Part shown: piece by piece, positions 26,774 through 35,500 of the stretch
Layout of the letters: each line of letters starts with the position of its first letter
Position numbering within the stretch: the first letter of the stretch is position 1
NCBI GenBank assembly: GCA_016721385.1
Contig: JADKIE010000009.1
Span: 1 to 64,000, forward strand
Direction: 5' to 3'
Source: Chitinophagaceae bacterium
GTDB taxonomy: Bacteria > Bacteroidota > Bacteroidia > Chitinophagales > Chitinophagaceae
DNA length: 64,000 nucleotides
Translations under genes and position numbers: made by a program
Notes under the pieces: model-generated
Database searches by the model: none
What the model was told of the DNA's origin: nothing
What the model saw: the letters and a program-made list of their open reading frames with translations, nothing else

Positions 26774-26805
26774 AAAAAACTCTTTAGTGAATAACTAAAG
26801 AGTTT
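26774..26805 (-). terminator. Intrinsic terminator downstream of the tRNA-like RNA
   Basis: A perfect 12-bp stem (AAACTCTTTAGT/ACTAAAGAGTTT, loop 5 nt) is followed on the minus strand by a T-run (TTTTTTATTTT). It lies between the RNA gene and trmB and gives the RNA a defined 3' end. Confidence 0.9.
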
Positions 26806-26845
26806 AAATAGTTTACCTGTTGGTTATTGGAATGTAAAAAAATGC

Positions 26846-27017
26846 TGTAGGGGAAGGGATCGAACCTCCACGAGGCAGTTAGTTGTAGCACAAAGTTCAG
26901 TGGTCGACCCTGGTCGCTTTAGTATTGCTACTATTGCGGCTCTATGCTATATTTATCCTGTTATCCTCACCCCCGAGACAAGAGGGCATGTCTGCCAAAA
27001 ATTTCATCACCCCACAG
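26846..27017 (-). ncRNA. tRNA-like RNA with a 100-nt structured insert in the variable region
   Basis: On the minus strand a 7-bp acceptor stem forms between TGTGGGG (27017-27011) and CCCTACA (26853-26847), with discriminator G at 26846. A D-arm has stem ATG/CAT and loop AAATTTTTGGCAGA, with T8, A14, GG and A21 in place and a class II (Leu/Ser-like) look. The anticodon arm is CCCTC-TTGTCTC-GGGGG with T33 and a nominal GTC anticodon. The T-arm is GGAGG-TTCGATC-CCTTC with the invariant TTCGA. Between anticodon arm and T-arm lie 100 nt instead of 4-20. They close with TGAGG/CCTCG and fold further (GTAGCA/TGCTAC, TAAAG/CTTTG, CGAC/GTCG). Own promoter and terminator are present. CCA is not encoded. 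It may be a tRNA with an oversized variable arm or intron, or a tRNA-derived regulatory RNA. Confidence 0.6.
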
Positions 27018-27038
27018 TGTTAAGAACTAATCTGATGC

Positions 27039-27046
27039 AAATCTAT
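27039..27046 (-). promoter_or_regulatory. -7 element TAGATTTG for the tRNA-like RNA
   Basis: On the minus strand TAGATTTG matches TAnnTTTG exactly and lies 21 nt upstream of the acceptor-stem 5' end. With the terminator at 26774-26805 it defines a stand-alone transcript of about 260 nt. Confidence 0.6.
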
Positions 27047-27152
27047 ATAAAATAGCATTATATTAAAAATATTTTATTAAAAATTTTGAAAATATAGAAA
27101 TTATTTAAATATTTGCATATATTATTTGATAATTACAAATTGAAATAAATAA

Positions 27153-27626
27153 ATGGCAGCAAAATTAAATCTTGACAAATTAGATCTGCAAATCATTCAT
27201 GAAATGATGGAAACTGCAGAAATATCTTACGCCGATTTAGGAAAAAAATTATTTGTAAGCGGCGGCACCATTCATGTACGTATAAAAAAACTGCAAGAAT
27301 TTGGTATAGTTAAAGGTACAAAACTAAATGTAGATTTAAAACAATTAGGTTATGATATAACCGCCTTTGTTGGTATTTATTTAGAAAAAAGCAGTTTGTA
27401 TGATAGTGTTGCAAAAGATCTTATGCAAAGACCCGAAATTGTACGCCTTAATTACACAACCGGTAACTACAGCATGTTTATAGAAATTGTTTGCAAAGAC
27501 ATTAATCAACTACGTTATGTACTGCATGATGAGTTGCAAAAAATAAAAGGAATAGAACGTACCGAAACATTTATTTCGTTAGAAGAAGGTTTTAGCAGAA
27601 ATGTACAGGTTGCAAGAGATGTTTAA
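27153..27626 (+). CDS. Lrp/AsnC family transcriptional regulator
   Basis: The 157-residue protein has an N-terminal winged helix-turn-helix (LDLQIIHEMMETAEISYADLG ... GGTIHVRIKKLQEFGIVKG) and a C-terminal RAM/AsnC ligand-binding domain (TAFVGIYLEKSSL ... VRLNYTTGNYSMFIEIVCKD). Such regulators sense amino acids and form octamers. It overlaps by 4 nt, tail to tail, with an oligopeptide permease gene, so the target could include peptide uptake, but this is only suggested by position. Confidence 0.92.
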   Translation: MAAKLNLDKLDLQIIHEMMETAEISYADLGKKLFVSGGTIHVRIKKLQEFGIVKGTKLNVDLKQLGYDITAFVGIYLEKSSLYDSVAKDLMQRPEIVRLNYTTGNYSMFIEIVCKDINQLRYVLHDELQKIKGIERTETFISLEEGFSRNVQVARDV

Positions 27627-28720
27627 TTTTTAACGTCTACTGCATCTCGTAAACCATTGCCTAATAAATTAAAAGCTAATACTAAAAGCATTATAGCAAA
27701 GCCAGGCACCAATGCCAGCATTGGGTTATTGGTAATTAAGAAATTATAATTTTCTTTTATCATTAATCCCCAACTGGGCTGTGGAGGCTGTACACCAATA
27801 CCTAAAAAACTTAAACCTGCCTCTACAATAATTGCTGTTGCAAAAGTGCTTGCAGCCAGTACCAAAACAGGTCCAAGTATATTGGGTATAATGTGGCGTA
27901 AAATAATTCTAAAATTAGTAAAGCCTAAAGCTTTTGCAGCGGTTATATATTCTAACTCTTTTACGGCTAATACTTGCCCTCGTACAAGTCTTGCTACGGG
28001 CACCCACATGGTTAAACCAACGGCAATAAATATTTGCCAAAAACCCTTACCCAAAGCCATAGTAATAGCAAATACTAAAAGTAGTGTTGGTATGCTCCAT
28101 GTAACGTTTACCAACCACATTATTATTGCATCTGTTTTGCCCTTAAAGTATCCTGCAAGAGCTCCTAAAATAATACCAATGCTTAAAGCTATAAGTACGG
28201 CAATTAAACCTACAGCCAAACTTACTCTTGTACCACTAATTAAACGGCTTAAAATATCTCTTCCAAATTTATCGGTACCAAGCCAATATTTTTTTGTGAT
28301 AATGTTTTTTTGAATGTTTGCAGGCGAGCTATGTGTTATTTGATTGATTGAATAATATTGAACAACCGATGTGTCATCATCAATAAACTTTTTTATTATT
28401 AAGGAATCATTTTTTATTACATAATTAGTAATAGGGATTAGTTGAAAATGCCTTTTTTCTCCGCTAAGTAAATGATCTATCCATGTACCACTCCAATATT
28501 TACGTTCGGTAATTTTTAAGAATTGTTGTGTATAACCAGGCTTTTTTGCCTGTATTTCTACAGTTTGCAAATCGGCGTTTGGGCTGTTATCGGGTACAAT
28601 TATATAACCAAATAATGCAAATAAAACTGCTATTGTAATTATAACTAAACCAAACATTGCTCCTTTGTTTTTTTTAAGGCGTTTCCATGTTTGTTGTTTA
28701 AAAGAAAAAGATTGCTGCAT
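27623..28720 (-). CDS. Dipeptide/oligopeptide ABC transporter permease (OppC/DppC type)
   Basis: This is an inner-membrane permease subunit of a peptide-type ABC importer. It has the OppC_N first helix (GAMFGLVIITIAVLFALFGYI), a large periplasmic loop with YWLGTDKFGRDILSRLISGTR, five further helices and the EAA loop (TAAKALGFTNFRIILRHIIPN) that contacts the ATPase. The C-terminus (FLGIGVQPPQPSWGLMI ... LLGNGLRDAVDVK) is diagnostic. The 110-residue loop before the second helix is longer than in E. coli DppC, which is usual in Bacteroidota. No ATPase or binding protein gene is adjacent, so it is an isolated subunit here. Confidence 0.9.
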   Translation of the reverse strand: MQQSFSFKQQTWKRLKKNKGAMFGLVIITIAVLFALFGYIIVPDNSPNADLQTVEIQAKKPGYTQQFLKITERKYWSGTWIDHLLSGEKRHFQLIPITNYVIKNDSLIIKKFIDDDTSVVQYYSINQITHSSPANIQKNIITKKYWLGTDKFGRDILSRLISGTRVSLAVGLIAVLIALSIGIILGALAGYFKGKTDAIIMWLVNVTWSIPTLLLVFAITMALGKGFWQIFIAVGLTMWVPVARLVRGQVLAVKELEYITAAKALGFTNFRIILRHIIPNILGPVLVLAASTFATAIIVEAGLSFLGIGVQPPQPSWGLMIKENYNFLITNNPMLALVPGFAIMLLVLAFNLLGNGLRDAVDVKN

Positions 28721-28742
28721 TATGTAAGTTACTAATCCTTTT

Positions 28743-29914
28743 TTATTTTACTTGCCTGCCTTTCCAGCTATAACTGCCAAACTTGCCCAGCCAACCTGCA
28801 ATTACAGTATAAATAATATGAAATGGCTGCATTAGTGGAAATAAAAATAACAATGATTGTTTAGAAAAGAATTTTGCTACCGGGATTAGAAAAATAATCT
28901 CGATAATAGTTTTTAAAATAATTAATACAAACCAAAGTTGCCAAAGTGAGTAGTTAATATTGAATAGTGAGTAATGCATGTTATTTACCAACGCAACAAT
29001 TGGTAAAAGTAAAAGCATAGCATTTAAAAAATAAACAACAACCAAAACCGGCAGCATTCGTTTATCATCGTACTTATCTGCTTTACTTGCCCAACGTATG
29101 CGCTGATTAAAAAATTGTGCAATGGTATTTACCGGAGTCGTTTGCACAATTACAGCTGCGCTTTTTAAATAGGCAATGCCAGCAGGGGTTTGTTTGTAAA
29201 TTTTGTGCATAAGCAACATATCATCGCCGCTGGCAATACTGTTAATGCCTGCAAAACCATTTACGGTACTAAATGCTTTTTTTGTGTAAGCTAAATTTGC
29301 ACCATTGCACATGCTGTGTATTTTTTTATGTACTGCTGCTGCCGTAATACCTTGTAGTGTCATAAAATCTAATGCCTGAAATATTTCAATAAAACTGTTG
29401 CAGTTATTTATTGCAACAGGCATCACAATTAAATCAGGCTGTTTCTCTTCGTAAATGCCGCAATGGTTTGCAACCAATTTTCAGGTGCAACACAATCGGC
29501 ATCTGTTGTAATTATTAATTTGCCATTGGATTGTGCAATGCCAACTTCTATCCCTTTTTTTTTGTAGCTGTTGGTTTCGTTGCCAATAAAATATTGCAGT
29601 GAAATACATTTTATATTGGGTTGATTAAAACCTTGTACAATTTTGGCTGTGGAATCTGTAGAATGATCATCCACAACAATTACTTCGTACAAATTTTTTG
29701 GATAAGATTGGTTAATAATAGATTGAATGCAGGCAGCAATATGTTCTTCCTCATTACGAGCAGGAATAATTATTGAAAGTTTTGTTGCCAATTGCTTATT
29801 GCCCCTTGCCAATTGATAATTAGGAATACTAACCCAACTGATTGTATAATAAAGGATTATAGCAGCATAACTGATAAATAAAACAATACAAATGATGAGT
29901 AAAGCCTGCTGCAT
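28743..29914 (-). CDS. Membrane family 2 glycosyltransferase, with one 1-nt deletion
   Basis: The enzyme starts MQQALLIICIVLFISYAAII with an N-terminal helix. A GT-A domain follows, with LSIIIPARNEEEHIAACIQSI, the early Asp pair in VVDDHSTD, the DxD in TTDADC and, after the break, GANLAYTKKAF, SGDDMLL and the QRIRWASK acceptor motif. Three or four helices form the C-terminus. As written the frame ends at 29429 after the end of the DADC region. One T added near 29458 (GCATTTACG) gives AAFYEEKQPDLIVMPV and joins the two halves into about 391 residues. The upstream ATG is at 29914. It lies 22 nt downstream of nothing co-directional except the permease that follows. Substrate unknown. Confidence 0.85.
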
Positions 29915-29925
29915 ATTGATATGCC

Positions 29926-29939
29926 GTACAAGAGTGCGA
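29926..29939. repeat. Dispersed short repeat GTACAAGAGTGCGA, copy 2
   Basis: This copy of the 14-mer at 4105-4118 lies just upstream of the glycosyltransferase start and in the divergent region before the MarR gene. Confidence 0.55.
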
Positions 29940-30011
29940 CGCAACAAATGTTAAACTATTGCACAACTGCCGGAAGCACAAAAATAAATTTTTCAAATTC
30001 AAAAAACAGAT

Positions 30012-30019
30012 TATCTTTG
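30012..30019 (+). promoter_or_regulatory. -7 element TATCTTTG for marR and the acyl-CoA dehydrogenase
   Basis: TATCTTTG matches TAnnTTTG exactly and ends 21 nt before the ATG at 30041. It supports that ATG as the MarR start rather than the upstream in-frame codon at 29921. Confidence 0.6.
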
Positions 30020-30040
30020 ATTAGTTGCTTAAACAATAGT

Positions 30041-30481
30041 ATGCCAAACAACCAATTTAAACGAGGAGAATTATACAGCTTTATTACCGGTAAAGCCAGT
30101 ACGGCCATTGCCCGTAGGCTGCAAAAAATTTTTAAACAAAATAATGTAGATATTACCATTGAGCAATGGAGTGTTTTATATCATTTATGGAAGCAAGATG
30201 GGCTAAGCCAGCAACAACTGTGTGATTTTACATTTAGAGATAAGCCAAGTATTACAAGACTGGTTGATAATTTAGAAAAACTAAAGTTGGTTAAAAGAGT
30301 AGCATCTAAAGATGACAGGCGAATAAATATGATTTACTTAACGCCGGCGGCACAGCAATTGCAGGAACAAACGATGGATTTGGCTAACCAAACTTTAAAC
30401 GAGGCTTTGGCAGGAGTTACCAACGGACAAATTGAAATTGCCAAAGAAGTGCTTCAAGTTGTTTACGATAATTTAAAATAA
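30041..30481 (+). CDS. MarR family transcriptional regulator
   Basis: The 146-residue protein begins MPNNQFKRGELYSFITGKAS. It has the MarR winged helix: LYHLWKQDGLSQQQLCDFTFRDKPSITRLVDNLEKLKLVKRV, then the wing DDRRINMIYLTPAAQQL and a C-terminal dimerisation helix. The acyl-CoA dehydrogenase gene starts 18 nt later on the same strand. MarR regulators beside acyl-CoA dehydrogenases often respond to fatty acyl-CoA, so it probably controls this beta-oxidation gene (inference). Confidence 0.92.
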   Translation: MPNNQFKRGELYSFITGKASTAIARRLQKIFKQNNVDITIEQWSVLYHLWKQDGLSQQQLCDFTFRDKPSITRLVDNLEKLKLVKRVASKDDRRINMIYLTPAAQQLQEQTMDLANQTLNEALAGVTNGQIEIAKEVLQVVYDNLK

Positions 30482-30499
30482 TTTTTTAAAACTTATACC

Positions 30500-32293
30500 A
30501 TGAGTACATCAACACCTGCAACCACATCGCTAAAAGGCGGCGAATGGCTAATTAAAGAAAGCAACGCTTTTGAAACATTTACTCCCGAAGATTTTAACGA
30601 GGAGCAATTAATGGTTAAAGATATGTGTTTACAATTTTTGGCCACAGAAGTTTTACCTGTTTGCGATAGGATAGATAAAATGGAACCCGGCTTAATGCCC
30701 GGCCTAATGGTAAAAGCCGGTGAGCAAGGTTTGTTGGGTTCATCTATACCTGAAAATTTGGGTGGACTTGGTAAAGATTTTATTACATCTACCTTGGTTA
30801 ATGAAGGCTTAGGTGGAGGATATTCGTTTAGTGTTGCTATTGCAGCACACACAGGTATTGGCACTTTACCCATTTTATATTTTGGTACAGAAGCACAAAA
30901 GCAAAAGTATATTCCTAAACTTGCAACCGGCGAATGGAAAGGAGCGTACGGACTAACGGAACCCAATAGTGGCAGCGATGCATTGGGTGCTAAAACAATA
31001 GCCAAATTAAGCGATGATGGTAAGCATTATATTTTAAACGGGCAAAAATGCTGGATTACCAATGGAGGTTTTGCAGATGTATATACTGTATTTGCAAAAA
31101 TTGATGGTGATAAATTTAGCTGCTTTATTGTAGAAAGAGGAATGGAAGGATTTACACAAGGTCCCGAAGAGCACAAAATGGGCATTAAAGGTTCGTCAAC
31201 CGTGCAATTGTATTTTCAGGATTGTAAAGTGCCTGTCGAAAATCTTTTAGGCGAAGTTGGCAAGGGACATATAATTGCTTTTAATATTTTAAATATTGGC
31301 CGCTTAAAATTATGTGCTGCTGCTTTGGGTGGCGCTAAAATGGCGGTAAACGAATCGGTTACATATGCAAAAACAAGAGAGCAATTTAAAACAGCTATTG
31401 CCAATTTTGGAGCAATAAAATTTAAGTTGGCCGAAATGGCAACCAAAATTTTTGTAAGCGAAAGTGCCTTGTACCGTACCAGTAAGTGGATTGATGATAA
31501 AGAAGTAGAATTAGCTGCCGCAGGCAAACCTTTTAACGAAGCGTTATTAGGCGCTGCCGAAGAATATGCTGTTGAGTGCGCCATATTAAAAGTACATGGC
31601 AGTGAAGTATTGGATTATGTGGTGGATGAAGGAGTACAGGTACATGGTGGTAATGGTTTTAGTGACGAATACGCTATAAGCAGAGCATACAGAGATAGCC
31701 GCATTAACCGTATTTATGAAGGCACAAACGAAATTAACCGATTGCTTAGTGTAGATATGATTTTGAAAAGAGCCATGAAAGGTAAATTAGATTTAATGGG
31801 CCCTGCAATGGCGGTTAGTAAAGAGTTAATGAGCATACCCGAATTTGGCAACGACGATGAAACACCATTTGCTAAAGAACGCAAAGCCATTGTAAATATG
31901 AAAAAATGTATTTTAATGGTTGCAGGCGCTGCGGTACAAAAGTTAATGATGACGTTGCAAGACGAACAAGAAATTTTAATGAACATTGCAGACATGGCCA
32001 TTGAAACATTTGAGGCCGAAAGTGCTTTGTTACGAGTAATGAAAATTGCAGACAAACAAGGCGAAACCAATTGCCAGCAACAAATAGATATGATGCGTAT
32101 TTATTTAAACGACGCAATGGATAAAGTAAACAAATTTGGCAAAGATGCCATTAATGCATTTGCCGGCGGCGATGAGCAACGCATGATGCTTTTAGGATTA
32201 AAACGCTTTACTAAAATGGAGCCATTTAACAGCAAAGATGCCCGTAGAAGAGTAGCCGATAAAATGATTGGGGAAGGGAAGTATTGTTGGTAA
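30500..32293 (+). CDS. Acyl-CoA dehydrogenase, long form
   Basis: This FAD enzyme catalyses the first step of fatty acid beta-oxidation. The 597-residue length matches the VLCAD-like form with a C-terminal helical extension. Visible motifs are the FAD and substrate loop GAYGLTEPNSGSDALGAKT, the WITNGGFADVYTVFAK strand, the GGAKMAVNESVTYAKTREQF helix and the catalytic Glu in RIYEGTNEINRLL. VQVHGGNGFSDEYAISRAYRD is the usual FAD-binding stretch. It is co-transcribed with the MarR gene and followed by a strong terminator. The frame is intact over almost 1.8 kb. Confidence 0.94.
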   Translation: MSTSTPATTSLKGGEWLIKESNAFETFTPEDFNEEQLMVKDMCLQFLATEVLPVCDRIDKMEPGLMPGLMVKAGEQGLLGSSIPENLGGLGKDFITSTLVNEGLGGGYSFSVAIAAHTGIGTLPILYFGTEAQKQKYIPKLATGEWKGAYGLTEPNSGSDALGAKTIAKLSDDGKHYILNGQKCWITNGGFADVYTVFAKIDGDKFSCFIVERGMEGFTQGPEEHKMGIKGSSTVQLYFQDCKVPVENLLGEVGKGHIIAFNILNIGRLKLCAAALGGAKMAVNESVTYAKTREQFKTAIANFGAIKFKLAEMATKIFVSESALYRTSKWIDDKEVELAAAGKPFNEALLGAAEEYAVECAILKVHGSEVLDYVVDEGVQVHGGNGFSDEYAISRAYRDSRINRIYEGTNEINRLLSVDMILKRAMKGKLDLMGPAMAVSKELMSIPEFGNDDETPFAKERKAIVNMKKCILMVAGAAVQKLMMTLQDEQEILMNIADMAIETFEAESALLRVMKIADKQGETNCQQQIDMMRIYLNDAMDKVNKFGKDAINAFAGGDEQRMMLLGLKRFTKMEPFNSKDARRRVADKMIGEGKYCW

Positions 32294-32305
32294 AAAACAG
32301 GTAAT

Positions 32306-32339
32306 AAAAAGGCCATCAAATTTATTTGATGGCCTTTTT
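32306..32339 (+). terminator. Intrinsic terminator after the acyl-CoA dehydrogenase gene
   Basis: A 15-bp stem (AAAAAGGCCATCAAA/TTTGATGGCCTTTTT) with a TTTA loop and T-run lies 13 nt after the stop. The A-rich 5' arm would also serve the convergent minus-strand gene. Confidence 0.93.
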
Positions 32340-32357
32340 TATTACAAGGATTATTGA

Positions 32358-33893
32358 TTAATTAACCTTTTCCAAGTTAGTAGAAATAGTTTTTTCTTTA
32401 GAATTATATTTCATTACCATTACATAACCAGGCTTACCTCTGGATATAAAGTAACTAACATTTTTTTCTTTTTCAAGATTAAAACGTTTTGTTGTGTATC
32501 CCTTTTTTTGATCTATTGTTAAAGCAACAGTACCATACTTCTCTTCTCCAAAAGCACCTCTGGCTAATACTGTTTTTTGTTTTCCATCCATGCCTTCATC
32601 GGTGTACATATAGCCAAAATCGTGTTGGTAGGTTAGTAACCTTGCCATCAAGCCAATTGGTAGCCCATCAGTAGGTAAAGGAACTCGTTCCTTATCTTTT
32701 TCGATTTTTTCTAAAGATTTTGCCTTTAAATTATTATCTATTCTAAGCAAAAACATATCTTCAATAGTTGCTTGTGCTGCCGAAGCCTGCCCTCTACTTA
32801 AAATTTTCATTGCAACACCACCAGCACTAACTGTCTTTCTAAAAAATTCGCCTACCATAACCATGCTGCCATCATCCATAATAAGGATATTATGTGCTTT
32901 TATATAACCATCTTCAGATTTATTTTCGTTCTTCATATCCAATACATTCCCTAAATCATTCAGATAATTAAAGTCTTTTAGTATTTTAATATCTCCGGTT
33001 AAATCATTTAATTCTCCAATGCTGATACCATTTGGTTTGGCTGTTGCAAACTTGTCGCTTTCATCAGCAATAGTAGAAACTATTTTAAGTTTACCATCTG
33101 AACTGTTTTTTACCATCATAGGTTCATAAGAAAAACCTTTAATGTCCATTGGTTTTTTAAACACCTCTTTTCCATTATCGGCATTTAGGCCAACTAAGAA
33201 AATACTGGCATCCCTATCCATAACACTACCTCTGTCCATTTCAAAAAGTAAAATGGTATTAGGCGTGGTGCTTAATAAATACAAATCTGCCCTGTCTCCT
33301 TTTTCGGCAGAAATATTTTTCTCCCATTTTAATTTCCCATTTAAACCAATCATTTGAATATCTACACCACCAACTTTTGCCTTGCTTTGATAAACTGTTA
33401 TAAACCCTTTTCCTTCAACGTTATCTGTTCCTTCATAAATTGCATCCATGGATTCGGCAATAGCTGCACCAAACATTCCCTTTTTTACTTTTTCGGGTTC
33501 ATAAGCAACTAATCCCATTTCTTTTCCTTTTAAATCAAAAACTTTTACAAATCTTTCGTAGCCGTCTTTTTTATCTTCATCGTAAAAGCTAAGTAAAATT
33601 CGTTCAGATTCATAAACTGCCCTCCTTAACACTAAGTCTTTTGGACCCTCAAATTCGTTACTGCCAATTTCTTTTAAGTTTTCATCTAAAATGGCTAATC
33701 TGTATAGGGCAGATTTTTTCATTTTATCTATCTTATAAAAAAAGGCATAACCAACAATTTGTTTATTATTTGTAATTTCTACTGTGTTTCTTACTTCAAT
33801 ATCTATTACATTATCAAAAACCTTGCTTTGCGAAAAAGCGGTAAAGTTGATACATAGTGCTAATAGAAAAAGTACTAATCTTGATTTTTTCAT
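32358..33893 (-). CDS. Secreted protein of unknown function, beta-propeller-like
   Basis: The 511-residue protein has a signal peptide ending FTAFSQ. The mature sequence alternates short beta segments with DxDxNxK-type turns (LAILDENLKEIG, VKVFDLKGKEMG, MIGLNGKLKWEK), as in propeller proteins. I do not recognise a family with a known role. Its start overlaps the stop of the M48 peptidase gene by 4 nt (ATGA), so the two are translationally coupled, and a joint envelope function is likely. Confidence 0.6.
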   Translation of the reverse strand: MKKSRLVLFLLALCINFTAFSQSKVFDNVIDIEVRNTVEITNNKQIVGYAFFYKIDKMKKSALYRLAILDENLKEIGSNEFEGPKDLVLRRAVYESERILLSFYDEDKKDGYERFVKVFDLKGKEMGLVAYEPEKVKKGMFGAAIAESMDAIYEGTDNVEGKGFITVYQSKAKVGGVDIQMIGLNGKLKWEKNISAEKGDRADLYLLSTTPNTILLFEMDRGSVMDRDASIFLVGLNADNGKEVFKKPMDIKGFSYEPMMVKNSSDGKLKIVSTIADESDKFATAKPNGISIGELNDLTGDIKILKDFNYLNDLGNVLDMKNENKSEDGYIKAHNILIMDDGSMVMVGEFFRKTVSAGGVAMKILSRGQASAAQATIEDMFLLRIDNNLKAKSLEKIEKDKERVPLPTDGLPIGLMARLLTYQHDFGYMYTDEGMDGKQKTVLARGAFGEEKYGTVALTIDQKKGYTTKRFNLEKEKNVSYFISRGKPGYVMVMKYNSKEKTISTNLEKVN

Positions 33894-35347
33894 TTTTCTT
33901 TTTTTGGTTGTATTAAATAAGAATATTTACTGTTAGGGAATTTTGTGTTAAAAGCAGTGTAAGCGATAACTGTTTCTTTTTCTTTTACTTGTGTTTGATA
34001 CATAGTATTCGCAAATTCATAATCTTCGGAATTTGTTTCTGCCGTAGTATTTAAAAAATATAATGCTAATACCTCTAAATCTTTTGTACTTACACTAAAT
34101 AAATAGTCTTGAAGTTCTTTAAGATTTGTGCCTTTATCTGCATAGGTATTTACAGAGTTAAAGCGCTTTAAATTTTTATCGTTGTAATATATTTTAGAAA
34201 AACACATGGATAACATATATTTATAGAACGATGGTTCGTATTGATTTTTTAAAGCGAAGGCGGATAAATGTATACACAAACCCATTGCGCCATTTTCGTA
34301 TAAATGCCTAACAATTTCAATCATTGCCCTTTCTTTATAATTTTTATAATCGTTGCTTAAATTTGTACAGCATATAACAGTTGAGTTATTTTCCCTGCAA
34401 TGGTTTCGTATCTTTTAGAGCAGTCGGGATGGGTTTTACTGAATCAAAATCTTTATCTGCATTCATGGTGACATTTACAGATGATAAACCTTTGTATTTT
34501 GTTTTTGTATTAAAAATGAAAAATCAATTGGGGCATTATTTATAACATCTTTAAGTGTATATAGTTTGTCTGATGTAAAAAGATCATCAACGTGATCGAG
34601 CTTTAATAGTACTTTAGCAGCATAGCTAATATTATAATTTGCATTTTTTGCAAGTATCACTGGAAGGCTATCAGCTTCACTTTCTTTATAAGTACTGTGC
34701 TTGCCGGCCTCAATTGTTAATCCCTTCATCAGTTTTCTAAATCTGTCAAATTTACCATAATCGGCCTTCTTAATATTTTTAAGTTCTTCTTTAAATTCAT
34801 CGGAAGTAAGCGTAGCAATACTTTTTTGCATTTTTTGATCGGAGTGGTTAAGCAGTTGATGTGATATTTCATGTGCTACTACTAATGCTAATTCATCATC
34901 GTTATCTAACCATAAAAAAAGACCCAAGTTCACCATTATTGTGCCTTCGCCATAACAAGCGGCATTGGCTACAATGGATCTGTTAATATAAAGCTTAATA
35001 GTATCAAACTTAAAAGTAGGGTTAGCTTGACTTATTCTTTTAAGTACTGAATTACATTTGTTAAGTAAAAAGGTGTCATACAAAATATCGTCATCTTTAA
35101 AGGCTGACAAAATAGCTTTATTTCGCCCTGTTAAAATTTCTTCGTACCAAGCTTGAGATGATTTGTCGGAATAGTTTTTGGGCACAACGTATTTTTCTAA
35201 TTGCTTTATTTTTTCGGTATATATTTTTGAGCCTAATGGAGAAAAACTAAATATAGATTGTTGAGCATTTAAAGATACTATGCTTGCAATAATGCAACAT
35301 AAAGCAAGGCTTATTTTAAAAAAAGCTTGTTTTAAAAAAGGATACAT
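33890..35347 (-). CDS. M48 family metallopeptidase with C-terminal helical region, with three 1-nt deletions
   Basis: The N-terminal part has a signal peptide (to about residue 28) and the zinc-protease site ELALVVAHEISHQLLNH, with the third ligand probably in the ESEADSLPV helix. As written the frame stops at 34475 and a second open frame runs from 34324 to 33890 in the same phase. One base added near 34508 (T-run), 34429 (A-run) and 34373 (A-run) bridges the gap through FFNTKTKYKGLSSVNVTMNA, THPDCSKRYETIAGKITQLL and NLSNDYKNYKERAMIEIVRH. THPxxxxR before the helical tail is a normal M48 feature. The whole protein is about 485 residues. It would be an envelope protease. Confidence 0.82.
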
Positions 35348-35500
35348 ATAATTATCTACGAGTTGTATTAAAGTTTGTGATTAATTATTTTGCTAAAAAT
35401 AGTAACAATTTATTTAAGATGACATTCTTGAGAGGTTTGTTTTTAACGATTTGTTAAAATTTAATGTTGTCAACCGTATCATTATTTACTTACAAAGCGT

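Noticed and set aside
26871..26970. Group I intron in a tRNA
   Set aside because: The insert is only 100 nt, too short for a group I core, and lies after the anticodon stem rather than in the anticodon loop.
26846..27017. tmRNA (ssrA)
   Set aside because: The RNA is only about 172 nt, has an anticodon arm, lacks a tag reading frame ending in Ala-Ala and lacks the conserved tmRNA 5' sequence.
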